A stretch of 64,000 nt of DNA, taken from NCBI GenBank assembly GCA_964437365.1, contig CAYTGM010000024.1, positions 21,968-85,967 of the forward strand, in the 5' to 3' direction. The position numbers were made by a program, and so were the translations under genes. This DNA is from CAYTGM01 sp964437365. Lineage in GTDB: Bacteria; Sumerlaeota; Sumerlaeia; SLMS01. A model generated the notes under the pieces. The model did not search any database. It saw only the letters and a program-made list of their open reading frames with translations, and was not told where the DNA came from. Below are positions 1 to 7,727 of the stretch, piece after piece. The first letter of the stretch is position 1; every line of letters starts with the position of its first letter.

Positions 1-488
1 TCCGTGTAAGATACAGGAAAGACTTTGTATTCGTTGGCAATTTTCTTGGGAATCTGAGCGATCAGGTCATCATTGATTTCGACTTCACGAAGTGAGACCT
101 TATCCATGTCGAGCTCTGTTGCCAGAGCTTCTAGAACGTCATCTTCCCGGACCAGTCCATGATCGACGAGGCTTTTTTGAAGGGTGGTACCTGCTTCATA
201 ATTGAGGCCCTTGAGGGTTTCCTGGACCATCTCGTCGCTAACGAGACCTGATTCGGTGAGCATTTTCCCGATGCGGCTCTGTCGAAGCTGCTGTTTCTTG
301 CCTCGCATGAGCTCTTCTTTACTGGGGATGCGTGCGCGTCGCTTGGACTGATGAAGCGGTGCAGCCTCTTCGTCCTTATTCATGGGGTTTTCGGCGGATT
401 TTTTGGGCGGTACTTTCGCCGCACTCTCCTCCTCAAGGGGCCCCTTCTCTTCTCCATCTTTCTTCCTGAATCCGCGAAGAAAACTCAT
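1..488 (-). CDS. GspE/PilB-type secretion or pilus ATPase, N-terminal part
   Basis: Reading the minus strand from an ATG at 488 gives about 162 codons that run off the left edge, so the gene is partial and its ATPase core lies outside the window. The first 65 residues are charged and low in complexity, followed by IGKMLTESGLVSDEMVQETL and LVDHGLVREDDVLEALA, two helical modules typical of the T2SSE_N (GspE N-terminal) domain that docks the hexameric ATPase of type II secretion or type IV pili on its inner-membrane platform. The closing part (DLIAQIPKKIANEYKVFPV) matches the usual link to the catalytic region. GspE and PilB cannot be told apart without the missing C-terminal part. No overlapping neighbour is seen; the gene is divergent from the DprE2-like gene. 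Confidence 0.8.
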   Translation of the reverse strand, partial: MSFLRGFRKKDGEEKGPLEEESAAKVPPKKSAENPMNKDEEAAPLHQSKRRARIPSKEELMRGKKQQLRQSRIGKMLTESGLVSDEMVQETLKGLNYEAGTTLQKSLVDHGLVREDDVLEALATELDMDKVSLREVEINDDLIAQIPKKIANEYKVFPVSYT

Positions 489-802
489 ATAATGATAATC
501 CTATCTCTCAGCTTCGAATGCGTTGGCCGGAGCAAAAATGCTTCGTTGTCTAACAGTCAGGCACAACGGCATCGACCTTCTTTTTGCTTTATCAGGGTGG
601 AATGTCGCAACAAGAAAGCCCTGATGAAGGGGGAATAAACTGGGTAAGATCCTTCAGCATACCACATGAGGCTATGAAATTTCCTGCTCAATTGAGAGTT
701 AGAGAAGATTTCCTTTTTTTTGTGGTTTTCCTTTGTCGCCCCGAAATGAAGAGAGGATAATTGCTGAATTAACTGATTTCCTCCGGAATTGATCGAAAAA
801 TT
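489..802. other. Intergenic region between divergent genes
   Basis: About 314 bases separate the GspE/PilB-like start from the DprE2-like start. It must hold both divergent promoters. I see no RNA gene, strong hairpin or conserved ORF; short ORFs here have no recognisable composition. Confidence 0.5.
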
Positions 803-1564
803 ATGAAACATGCGTTGATAATAGGAGCTTCTTCAGGAATCGGAGAAGCGCTGGCAATACGCCTCGGCAGGGCCGGGTACAAGCTCGGACTGGTGGCTCG
901 TCGTGAAGAAAAGTTGCAGGAAGTAGCCGAAAAAGTGAAGAGCAAAGGGAAGGGTGAGGCTCTGATCTACATTCATGATGTGAAAAACACGGAAGAAGTT
1001 CCGATACTTTTTCAGGAAATCGTCAAAGACCTCGGGGGATTCGATTTGATCATATACTGCGCTGGCGCCATGCCGCCGGTTGGTCCTAATGAGTACAACA
1101 CGGAAAAAGATAATGAGGTCATCGACATCAATGTTAAAGGGGCCTTTGCATGGTTGAATGAGGCTGCAATGAGATGTGAACGCCAGAAGAGGGGAAGTAT
1201 CGTGGGTATCAGCTCGGTCGCCGGTGATCGGGGACGAGTTGGACAACCGGTCTACTGTGCCTCGAAGGCAGCGCTGAACTGTTACATGGAAGGTCTCAGG
1301 AACAGGCTGACGCACCTGGGCAGGAGATTCCCTTTTGGAAAGGGTTCTATACAGGTTTTGACCGTTAAGCCAGGGCCCGTGAAGACTCCTATGACTGAAG
1401 GATTAAAGCTCCCCTTTATGATCGAAGCCGATGAAGCCGCTTCCCTGATCTATAAAGCGATCAGGAAAAGAAAAAACTGTGTCTATACTCCCATGATCTG
1501 GTTTCCGATCATGTCAATCATCAGAATGATCCCATCTAGAATCTTTGCTGGAAAGAATATATGA
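803..1564 (+). CDS. DprE2-like SDR oxidoreductase
   Basis: A 253-residue short-chain dehydrogenase. The Rossmann glycine motif GASSGIG is near residue 8, CAGAMPP corresponds to the NAG region, and YCASK near residue 152 holds the catalytic Tyr and Lys. Length and the C-terminal tail (IMSIIRMIPSRIFAGKNI) resemble mycobacterial DprE2 (254 residues, ending in a similar IPRSIF-type tail), which reduces the 2'-keto intermediate to decaprenylphosphoryl-arabinose. The next gene is DprE1-like and starts inside the stop codon of this one (ATGA overlap), so the two are almost certainly translated together. Assignment to the SDR family is firm; DprE2 function is inferred from the pairing and tail similarity. 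A generic polyprenyl-sugar or other SDR remains possible. Confidence 0.85.
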   Translation: MKHALIIGASSGIGEALAIRLGRAGYKLGLVARREEKLQEVAEKVKSKGKGEALIYIHDVKNTEEVPILFQEIVKDLGGFDLIIYCAGAMPPVGPNEYNTEKDNEVIDINVKGAFAWLNEAAMRCERQKRGSIVGISSVAGDRGRVGQPVYCASKAALNCYMEGLRNRLTHLGRRFPFGKGSIQVLTVKPGPVKTPMTEGLKLPFMIEADEAASLIYKAIRKRKNCVYTPMIWFPIMSIIRMIPSRIFAGKNI

Positions 1565-3036
1565 AGACCGCCCCTACCAAGAACAAAGGATCTCGTAAGG
1601 CCAGAAAGGGGGAGAACAGGACACCCCTTCTCCCAAGAGACCATCTGGAACCGGTAGAAGCCTGGGGGATGGCGAGCTCTTCCATGGCACATGTCTTCCG
1701 CCCCAGTGTTGTCGAAGGGGTTGAAGAGGTTTTCGAGCTCGCCCGTAAGTCAGGAAGGAAGGTTGGTTTCCGCGGCGGAGGTCGCAGCTATGGTGATGCT
1801 TTTCAGAATGCAGAAGAGATCCTGCTCGATCTCTCAAGGATGAAAAGGATTCTTGAGTGGGACCCTGGCAGTGGTAAGATTAAAGTAGAACCGGGTGTTC
1901 GCCTGGTAGATCTCTGGGAGTATGTTCTGGGTGACGGCTACTGGCCTCCTGTTGTGTCAGGCACCATGTTCACAACTGTTGGCGGTTGTGCCTCTATGAA
2001 TATACATGGTAAGAACGCCTACAAAGTGGGGCCGTTTGGAGACCATATCCTTGAGTTCGAGTTTCTGACTCCAAATGGTGAAAAGCTGGTGGTAAACCGG
2101 GAGAACTACCCGGACTTGTTTTTTGGTGCGATCGGTGGATTTGGAGTCCTCGGTGTCTTTACATCTATCACACTGCAGCTGAAGAAGATTTACAGTGGCC
2201 TTCTGGAAGTTTTCCCCCGCCATGTGGAAGACTTCAAAGATATGGCAGATCAGTTTGAAGCAGAAAAAGACAAGAAGGATTACATGGTAGGTTGGGTTGA
2301 TTGCTTCGCTCGCGGTAAGAAGCTTGGTCGCGGCGAGATGCACTTTGCGCGGCAGCTGGAACCGGGTGAAGACGCTGTCCCTGCGCAAACTTTGCAGCTT
2401 ACCAATCAATCACTTCCCGAGAACATTATGGGTCTCATTCCGAGGTCGATCATGTGGAAACTTTCCCGTCCGATCGTTACCAATTTTGGCATGAAGTGGC
2501 TGAACCGTGCGAAGTATTTCTTTCAGCTGAGACCAGGTGGAGAGAAGGACTACATGCAGAGTCATGCGGCCTTTCATTTTCTCCTCGATTATGTGCCCAA
2601 CTGGAAATGGTCTTATCGTCCAGGGGGGTTGATACAATATCAGTCTTTCGTTCCTGTCGAGAATGCCGTGGAGGTGTTCGAAAAGCAGATTGAGCTGACT
2701 CATCAGCGAGGCATTTATTCCTATCTCGGTGTCACAAAGAAACACAGGAAGGATGATTTTCTGATGACTCATGGATTGGATGGCTATTCCCTGGCGATGG
2801 ATTTTCCGGTCACGAAAAGGAATCGAGAAGACCTTTGGTCATTGTGCCACGAGATGGACCAGTTGGTGTTAGAGGCCGGTGGGAAGCTTTACTTTGCGAA
2901 AGATTCCACAATGAAAAAGGGGACGGCAGATGAGTTTATCCCGTCTGAGAATCTTGAAAAATTCATGAAATTGAAGAACGCCTGCGATCCAGAAGGGCTG
3001 ATCAGCTCTAATTTATATCGCCGGGTCTTCGATTGA
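1561..3036 (+). CDS. DprE1-like FAD-dependent oxidase
   Basis: A 491-residue FAD_binding_4 / VAO-type flavoprotein. GRSYGDAFQNA (residues 74-84) is the FAD loop characteristic of DprE1, IHGKN (148-152) carries the His equivalent to DprE1 His132, and YFAKDS (444-449) carries Lys447, equivalent to the essential Lys418. DprE1 oxidises the 2'-hydroxyl of decaprenylphosphoryl-ribose so that DprE2 can complete epimerisation to the arabinose donor. The position that aligns with Mycobacterium Cys387 is Ala412 (GYSLAMDFP), so covalent nitroaromatic inhibitors that need that Cys would not be expected to bind covalently. It overlaps the upstream SDR by 4 bases. The N-terminal 30 residues are basic and extra compared with the mycobacterial protein. 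Relationship to the DprE1 family is well supported; the lipid carrier and sugar are inferred. Confidence 0.85.
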   Translation: MKTAPTKNKGSRKARKGENRTPLLPRDHLEPVEAWGMASSSMAHVFRPSVVEGVEEVFELARKSGRKVGFRGGGRSYGDAFQNAEEILLDLSRMKRILEWDPGSGKIKVEPGVRLVDLWEYVLGDGYWPPVVSGTMFTTVGGCASMNIHGKNAYKVGPFGDHILEFEFLTPNGEKLVVNRENYPDLFFGAIGGFGVLGVFTSITLQLKKIYSGLLEVFPRHVEDFKDMADQFEAEKDKKDYMVGWVDCFARGKKLGRGEMHFARQLEPGEDAVPAQTLQLTNQSLPENIMGLIPRSIMWKLSRPIVTNFGMKWLNRAKYFFQLRPGGEKDYMQSHAAFHFLLDYVPNWKWSYRPGGLIQYQSFVPVENAVEVFEKQIELTHQRGIYSYLGVTKKHRKDDFLMTHGLDGYSLAMDFPVTKRNREDLWSLCHEMDQLVLEAGGKLYFAKDSTMKKGTADEFIPSENLEKFMKLKNACDPEGLISSNLYRRVFD

Positions 3037-3098
3037 TAAACCTGATCTACCAAAGCAGTGGGCTGCTTTCAGCGATCTTATTCCCTGAGGTGCTAAGA

Positions 3099-3124
3099 AT
3101 AAGGCACAGATTTGGTTGCCTTAT
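3099..3124. promoter_or_regulatory. Inverted repeat upstream of dtxR-like gene
   Basis: ATAAGGCA at 3099-3106 is repeated exactly as TGCCTTAT at 3117-3124, with a 10-base spacer, 58 bases before the DtxR-type regulator start. Position and symmetry fit an operator for metal-dependent autoregulation. It could instead be a weak hairpin at the end of the DprE1-like gene, though no T-run follows directly. Confidence 0.45.
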
Positions 3125-3181
3125 CATGTCGCTTGGGGTTAAAAGTACGAAAAGTTGTGAGACACAAAAGGCGAAGCAAGT

Positions 3182-3730
3182 ATGAAAGAGTGGAAAGAAT
3201 TCGACAATAACGAGATTACTCACAGTATGGCCCACTACTTAATGGCCATCCACTCGTTGCATAAGGAGCAGGGCTACGCGAGGGTGACTGATGTTGCCCG
3301 AGAGCTGGAAATTACTCCTGGCAGTGCATCTGTAAGTATCAAGACGTTGAAAGCGAAGGGATGGGTTGAAGAGGACCACAACCGGTTCCTCAAGCTCTCG
3401 GCAGAGGGTGACAGAATTTCGCACGAAATTGAGATCAATAACCGGCTGATGGTGCAGTTCCTGAACGAAATTCTTGGCCTTCCTGAGTCTCAGGCTAACA
3501 TTGATGCCTGCAAGATTGAACACCTTGTGAGCTCTCAGCTGCGCAATAAGCTGATGGCATTCCTGGATTTCCTCCATCGAGACGAGCCGGCCGTGAAAGC
3601 GTTTCGTCGAGCGTGGAGTGAATATACATTCGAATGCCCGGGACCCAAGAGCTGCGATCTCTGTGAAGATGATGAGGAGTGCGTCATCCATGGGAACCAT
3701 GTGCCTGAGGAAGAAAAACCAAGGTCATGA
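3182..3730 (+). CDS. DtxR/MntR-family metal-dependent regulator
   Basis: A 182-residue protein with the DtxR layout: N-terminal winged helix (residues about 10-65, TDVARELEITPGSASVSIKT as the helix-turn-helix) and a dimerisation/metal domain containing DACKIEHLVS, which aligns with the Cys102-Glu105-His106 ligand set of DtxR. There is no C-terminal SH3/FeoA domain, so it is a short two-domain form. Instead, the tail is cysteine-rich (CPGPKSCDLC and a further Cys), which may bind metal or respond to redox state. A perfect inverted repeat lies in its upstream region, suggesting autoregulation. The Cys-type primary site hints at Fe rather than Mn sensing, but that is an inference. TrxB follows 150 bases downstream on the same strand. 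Confidence 0.88.
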   Translation: MKEWKEFDNNEITHSMAHYLMAIHSLHKEQGYARVTDVARELEITPGSASVSIKTLKAKGWVEEDHNRFLKLSAEGDRISHEIEINNRLMVQFLNEILGLPESQANIDACKIEHLVSSQLRNKLMAFLDFLHRDEPAVKAFRRAWSEYTFECPGPKSCDLCEDDEECVIHGNHVPEEEKPRS

Positions 3731-3882
3731 TTTAATTAGCTCTTCTCCCTGAAGGCTACTGCAACAAGTCTACTTGAAAAGATAATGAGGAATGGGAATT
3801 CGCAGTTGCTTCCATCTGCTGCGGAGGACATCCATAACATTCTAACGCTTGAAAGATTGAGAGAAGAGGTAGAAAACCATAA

Positions 3883-4836
3883 ATGAGTGAAGAAAAAACA
3901 CGAAAATGTGTCATTATTGGGAGTGGACCCGCTGGCTGGACAGCGGCGATTTATCTATCCCGCGCCAACCTTTCTCCTGTGGTCTATTGTGGACAGCAGA
4001 TTGGTGGGCAACTTACGACGACCACTGAGATCGAAAATTTCCCAGGATTCGCTAAAGGTATAGATGGCCCTCAGCTCATGCAGGAGATGGAAGACCAGGC
4101 GAAAAACTACGGCACAGAGATTATCTACGACGAGATCAAGAGCGTCGATACCTCGCAGAAACCCTTCGTGCTGGAGACTTCTAAAGGTCCCATCAAGGCT
4201 CATTCGATTATTGTGTGCACGGGCGCGTCTCCGAAAATGTTGGGTCTTGAAAGTGAAAAGACCTTCTGGAATCGCGGTGTTCACACCTGCGCGGTCTGTG
4301 ATGGTGGCTTTTACAAAGGCAAAGTAGCCGCTGTTGTTGGAGGCGGTGACTCAGCAATGGAAGAGGCAACTTACCTCGCAAAGCTTCTCGAGAAAGTATA
4401 TATTGTTCATCGTCGTGATGAGTTTCGCGCCTCACAAATTATGCAGGACCGCGCACTCGCGACCAAGAATATCGAAGTTGTCTGGAACAGCGAGGTCGTC
4501 GAAATAATGGGCGATACTTCCGGCCAGTTTCCCGTCATGCAAAAACTGAAAATAAAGAATACTCAGTCTGGCGAAACCTCGGAACTTAAGGCTGACGCGT
4601 TCTTCATCGCCATCGGACACACCCCCAATAGTGCTTTTCTCGGTGATCAATTCAAGACTGACGAGAACGGTTACCTTGAGGTAAACGACAGGCAGGAAAC
4701 GAACGTAGCTGGCGTATGGGCCGCCGGCGACATCCATGATCATCGCTATCGCCAGGCGATCACCGCGGCCGGCTTCGGTTGCAAGGCAGCTCTGGAAGTT
4801 GAAAGATGGCTGACCCACGAAGGCATTGTCGATTAA
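3883..4836 (+). CDS. trxB: Thioredoxin reductase
   Basis: A 317-residue NADPH-dependent flavoprotein of normal TrxB length. It has the FAD dinucleotide motif IIGSGPAGWTAAIYLSRA at the N terminus, the redox-active CAVC in HTCAVCDGGFY (near residue 137), a second NADPH glycine motif AVVGGGDSAMEEATYLA, and the C-terminal FAD motif AAGDIHDHRYRQAITAA. It reduces thioredoxin in the cytoplasm. A strong intrinsic terminator follows directly, so the transcript probably ends here. The gene is separate from the DtxR-like gene by about 150 bases, and co-transcription is possible but not shown. Confidence 0.97.
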   Translation: MSEEKTRKCVIIGSGPAGWTAAIYLSRANLSPVVYCGQQIGGQLTTTTEIENFPGFAKGIDGPQLMQEMEDQAKNYGTEIIYDEIKSVDTSQKPFVLETSKGPIKAHSIIVCTGASPKMLGLESEKTFWNRGVHTCAVCDGGFYKGKVAAVVGGGDSAMEEATYLAKLLEKVYIVHRRDEFRASQIMQDRALATKNIEVVWNSEVVEIMGDTSGQFPVMQKLKIKNTQSGETSELKADAFFIAIGHTPNSAFLGDQFKTDENGYLEVNDRQETNVAGVWAAGDIHDHRYRQAITAAGFGCKAALEVERWLTHEGIVD

Positions 4837-4883
4837 CCGGATCTGTCTTAAGCGCCTTTTGCTCGCTGAATAACTGAAACAAA

Positions 4884-4915
4884 CCGCCAGAATCCTCTGG
4901 CGGTCTTCTTTTTTG
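4884..4915 (+). terminator. Intrinsic terminator of trxB
   Basis: An 8-base perfect stem (CCGCCAGA at 4884-4891 and TCTGGCGG at 4896-4903) with a 4-base loop is followed by TCTTCTTTTTT. This is a textbook Rho-independent terminator just after the trxB stop. It also argues that the next gene starts after it rather than at an in-frame codon overlapping it. Confidence 0.92.
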
Positions 4916-4987
4916 TGCCTTGCATCTCCAGCCTCGCTGCGTGCTAAAGATTTCCAGAACACAAATTCACCCAGGACACCGAACTAC

Positions 4988-6076
4988 ATGTCTCGCTTGA
5001 AAACACTTTCTTTGAAGATTCTTCTCACTGGCGCCATCTTTCTCGGCGCGACGACTCCATCACTTGCCGAGGGAGGTGTCGGGACGTATTTCAAGGATCG
5101 GGGGAATGACATCCTCGATATTCTTCGTTTTCGCGCGGGAGCCCCCTACGAAGGCAAGGCTTTCGGACTGAAGGCAAGGGCGACGGCCCTTGCTCAACTC
5201 GGGTACGTTGACTGGGAAGGAAAATATGCAGGCATCAATAGAAGAGGTATTGGAATTATTGACGAAAGACGCCGTGAAGGTGGCGTTTCGCTTGCCTATA
5301 TCTCTTTTAACGAGATGGAACCTGTCGCTGGTAACAAATACCTTATGGGCAATAATGAGTGGACAGAGAATCGAGACCGCCGAATTATTCGAAATGAACC
5401 CCACTGGGACGATGGACGACAGAGGCACTTAAGCTTTGGCGCTGAGCTCGCCACCCCGCTATTTGGTATAGACGTTGGCGTTTATCCTGAAGAAGCACTG
5501 GATCTCGTCCTTGGAATCCTGACCATCGACATCCTTAGAGATGACGAACTGAGGCAGAAGCCCGCAAGCAAGTACCTCACGGCCACCACACTGCCAGTTC
5601 CACAGGAAGACGCGCCTTTTCAGGACGTGAAAGCAGAACATGAAGAGTTTCTTACGAACTATGTTCTCGAGCAGAGTGAGGTCGAAACACCTCAGGCGGA
5701 CATGCAAGATGACCAGCCTGTCACCTCCGGTGCATCAGGGGAGTCAATAGACACGATCACTCCCGACGCCGCCGATGAAGCAATGAGGGAACTTGAGTCA
5801 ACATCGTTGGCACCCGAAGAAACAGTGGCTCCAACTGAACCAGCCGCGAACGAGAGTGCAGCTCGTGAAGAACCCGTGAGTGAGGCTTCGCCACGAGCAG
5901 AGGCAGAAGAAAAAGCTGAAGAGAAACAAGCTGCTCCAGCAAAGAAAAAAGCAGAAGCTCCATCACCAGAAGAGAAAGAGTCATCTAAAACAAATCAAAA
6001 GGGTGATGCATCAGAAGAGAAAGCAGAGAGAGAAGCTGAAAAAGAGAAGGCAAGTAGTCAACCTGAGGGAAGCTGA
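4988..6076 (+). CDS. Exported protein with acidic/Ala-Lys-rich tail
   Basis: I start this at the ATG at 4988, which follows AGGA at good spacing and opens a clear Sec signal peptide (KILLTGAIFLGATTPSLA, cleavage near residue 27). The longer in-frame start at 4913 would overlap the trxB terminator. The mature N-terminal half (about 200 residues) contains a FKDRGNDILDILRF / GLKARATALAQLG / GISLAYISF-like pattern seen in short exported proteins of unknown function that look like small beta-rich envelope proteins. The last 140 residues are Glu/Ala/Lys-rich low complexity, probably disordered or coiled. Function is not recognised; an envelope role is inferred only from export. The neighbours give no clear pathway. 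Confidence 0.75.
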   Translation: MSRLKTLSLKILLTGAIFLGATTPSLAEGGVGTYFKDRGNDILDILRFRAGAPYEGKAFGLKARATALAQLGYVDWEGKYAGINRRGIGIIDERRREGGVSLAYISFNEMEPVAGNKYLMGNNEWTENRDRRIIRNEPHWDDGRQRHLSFGAELATPLFGIDVGVYPEEALDLVLGILTIDILRDDELRQKPASKYLTATTLPVPQEDAPFQDVKAEHEEFLTNYVLEQSEVETPQADMQDDQPVTSGASGESIDTITPDAADEAMRELESTSLAPEETVAPTEPAANESAAREEPVSEASPRAEAEEKAEEKQAAPAKKKAEAPSPEEKESSKTNQKGDASEEKAEREAEKEKASSQPEGS

Positions 6077-6127
6077 TTAGTACGAGGTTGTTAGGGTTGG
6101 CTCCCCTTCTGAACTTGTCGGCGTTGT

Positions 6128-6598
6128 CTATATTTCCGCAAAAAGCTTCTCAATGAGAGCTCGAGACCAATCATAAACGCCTGGGGATTCAGATTCCCTT
6201 GGTCCTGCGAAATTCACCCGTACCGGATTCGAATCGATCTGATCTATCAGTTGCCTGCATGTTGCGAACTGTTCAGCTGATCGAATGACAACGACAGGCT
6301 TATTTAATATAGATGCATATTTGAGTGTCGTTAGTGTTCCTCTTGAAACACTCCTGGTAACGAGAATCAGCGTCAGGTCCGAGTCACGAACATTAAGAAA
6401 AGTCCTTCGTGCGGGATCTCGACTCGAGGATTCTTTCAGACAATATTGATCGGGAATTCTTCCCGACTCGCTCCACCGTCCTCTTGGGCACCACCCAGAG
6501 TGTGTCATCCCGCTCTGGAGGGCGAAATCGAGAACAGCTCGATCAACGCCCGTCTGGCCACCTGAGATTATATGAAATTGTTTCCTGATTTTTTTCAT
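6128..6598 (-). CDS. Putative molybdenum cofactor carrier-like protein
   Basis: The protein opens with ISGGQTGVDRAVLDFALQSG, continues with GWCPRGRWSESGRIPDQY and has RTFLNVRDSDLTLIL. These are hallmarks of the MoCo_carrier (PF12694) family, a Rossmann-like fold related to LOG/YpsA nucleotide-binding proteins. Whether these bacterial members really carry molybdenum cofactor is not established, and some act near nucleotide signalling. I chose the ATG at 6598 (MKKIRKQFHIISGG), which matches where family members begin; in-frame upstream codons reach a GTG at 6673, but that would place the start 14 bases from the divergent gene at 6688. No partner gene for molybdenum metabolism is nearby. Confidence 0.8.
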   Translation of the reverse strand: MKKIRKQFHIISGGQTGVDRAVLDFALQSGMTHSGWCPRGRWSESGRIPDQYCLKESSSRDPARRTFLNVRDSDLTLILVTRSVSRGTLTTLKYASILNKPVVVIRSAEQFATCRQLIDQIDSNPVRVNFAGPRESESPGVYDWSRALIEKLFAEI

Positions 6599-6687
6599 CG
6601 CAATTCTACGGATTGAGCTTATCCTCTCTTGCTGCTTCGTGAGCTTCTGATTAATCATCGAGTTCAATTTCACTCAAGGGGCAATCG

Positions 6688-7548
6688 TTGACAAAACGTC
6701 TGAAGATTATCAAATCGATCACCCTTTGTCTGCTGGTCTTTTCAGTTAGCCTGGTCGCGTCTTGTCAGAAGAAGGAGCAATCAGGCGCTGCAGACAAGTC
6801 ACAAATCAACGCCTCGTTGCAGAAGGTTTCTTCCCAGAATGTGGAATTGCAACTGAAGGGATTGCGCGAATTGGAGCAGCACGGGGAAGCGTCTCTCGGT
6901 GCTCTGCCGATCATGATCGATCTCCTTGATCATCCCGAGCCAAAAGTCGCACGGGGAGCTTCCGATGTGATTGCCAGTATGGGTGAACCAGCCGTTCCTT
7001 ATATGTTAAAATTTGTAAACAGCTACCCCTCTGACGAAGAATATCTGCTCTCCTTCAGGGCGCTTGGAAGAATGGGAGCTGATGGATTGCCAGCCCTTGA
7101 AGAGGTGATAGATGGACTTGACCATCCGCAGAAGAAGTATAGACTGGCGTCGCTAGTTGCGTTGGAAGGGATATTGAAAGGTCTGGATGGATATCCACTT
7201 TCCTATGCTCAATCATCAAACACTTCGGAGGGGAAAAGTCAGGACACGGAAGAGCTGGCGAAGAATCTGAATGAGGTGGCTGACCTCTTTGATTTACCTG
7301 CCAAGCCAAAGAATAAGGCAAAGGCGCCCTCACTGGTACTTCCGAGCGAGGAGGACTTCTCGAAAACGCTCATCTCTCTCTTGAACTGGGATGATGACCC
7401 CGAAGTGAGACTCACCGCCCTCAAGTGTTTGATGGCAAGCGGTCTAAGCAGTGACCGGATCAAGAGCGCGGTCGACTATGCGCGTCATGATCCCGATGCG
7501 AGAGTGCAGGAATTTGCGATTAGAGCGTACGGAAAGTTGATAAAGTAA
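6688..7548 (+). CDS. HEAT-repeat lipoprotein
   Basis: A 286-residue protein starting at TTG 6688, preceded by AAGGGG at good spacing. A lipoprotein signal ends in VASC (Cys26), so the protein should be lipidated. The rest is built of helical pairs of HEAT/PBS-lyase type (LPIMIDLLDHPEPKVARGAS, VPYMLKFV, GLPALEEVIDGLDHP, DPEVRLTALKCLMASG, DPDARVQEFAIRAYGKL). Such proteins are scaffolds for protein contacts in the periplasm. A more variable linker of about 60 residues interrupts the repeats. No enzyme signature is present. It is divergent from the MoCo-carrier-like gene. Confidence 0.8.
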   Translation: MTKRLKIIKSITLCLLVFSVSLVASCQKKEQSGAADKSQINASLQKVSSQNVELQLKGLRELEQHGEASLGALPIMIDLLDHPEPKVARGASDVIASMGEPAVPYMLKFVNSYPSDEEYLLSFRALGRMGADGLPALEEVIDGLDHPQKKYRLASLVALEGILKGLDGYPLSYAQSSNTSEGKSQDTEELAKNLNEVADLFDLPAKPKNKAKAPSLVLPSEEDFSKTLISLLNWDDDPEVRLTALKCLMASGLSSDRIKSAVDYARHDPDARVQEFAIRAYGKLIK

Positions 7549-7727
7549 CAGGCTTGCACCATACTTGAATTGCATGAAAGCACTTGATTTCAAAAATGTT
7601 TTCCAGTGAAATGTTTTTTGCGAATTGAGTTGCCACAGAAGAGACAAATCCTCAAGATTACTCCTTCATTTGAGGGAGTGGTCTTTACAACAAAGATCAT
7701 TAAGATAAATGAAGGTTAGGCGAGTTC

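Noticed and set aside
557..811. 84-codon minus-strand ORF in the first intergenic region
   Set aside because: No ribosome binding site and no motif; overlaps the DprE2-like start region.
4913..4987. Upstream extension of the exported protein
   Set aside because: Would overlap the trxB terminator and bury the signal peptide behind 25 residues.
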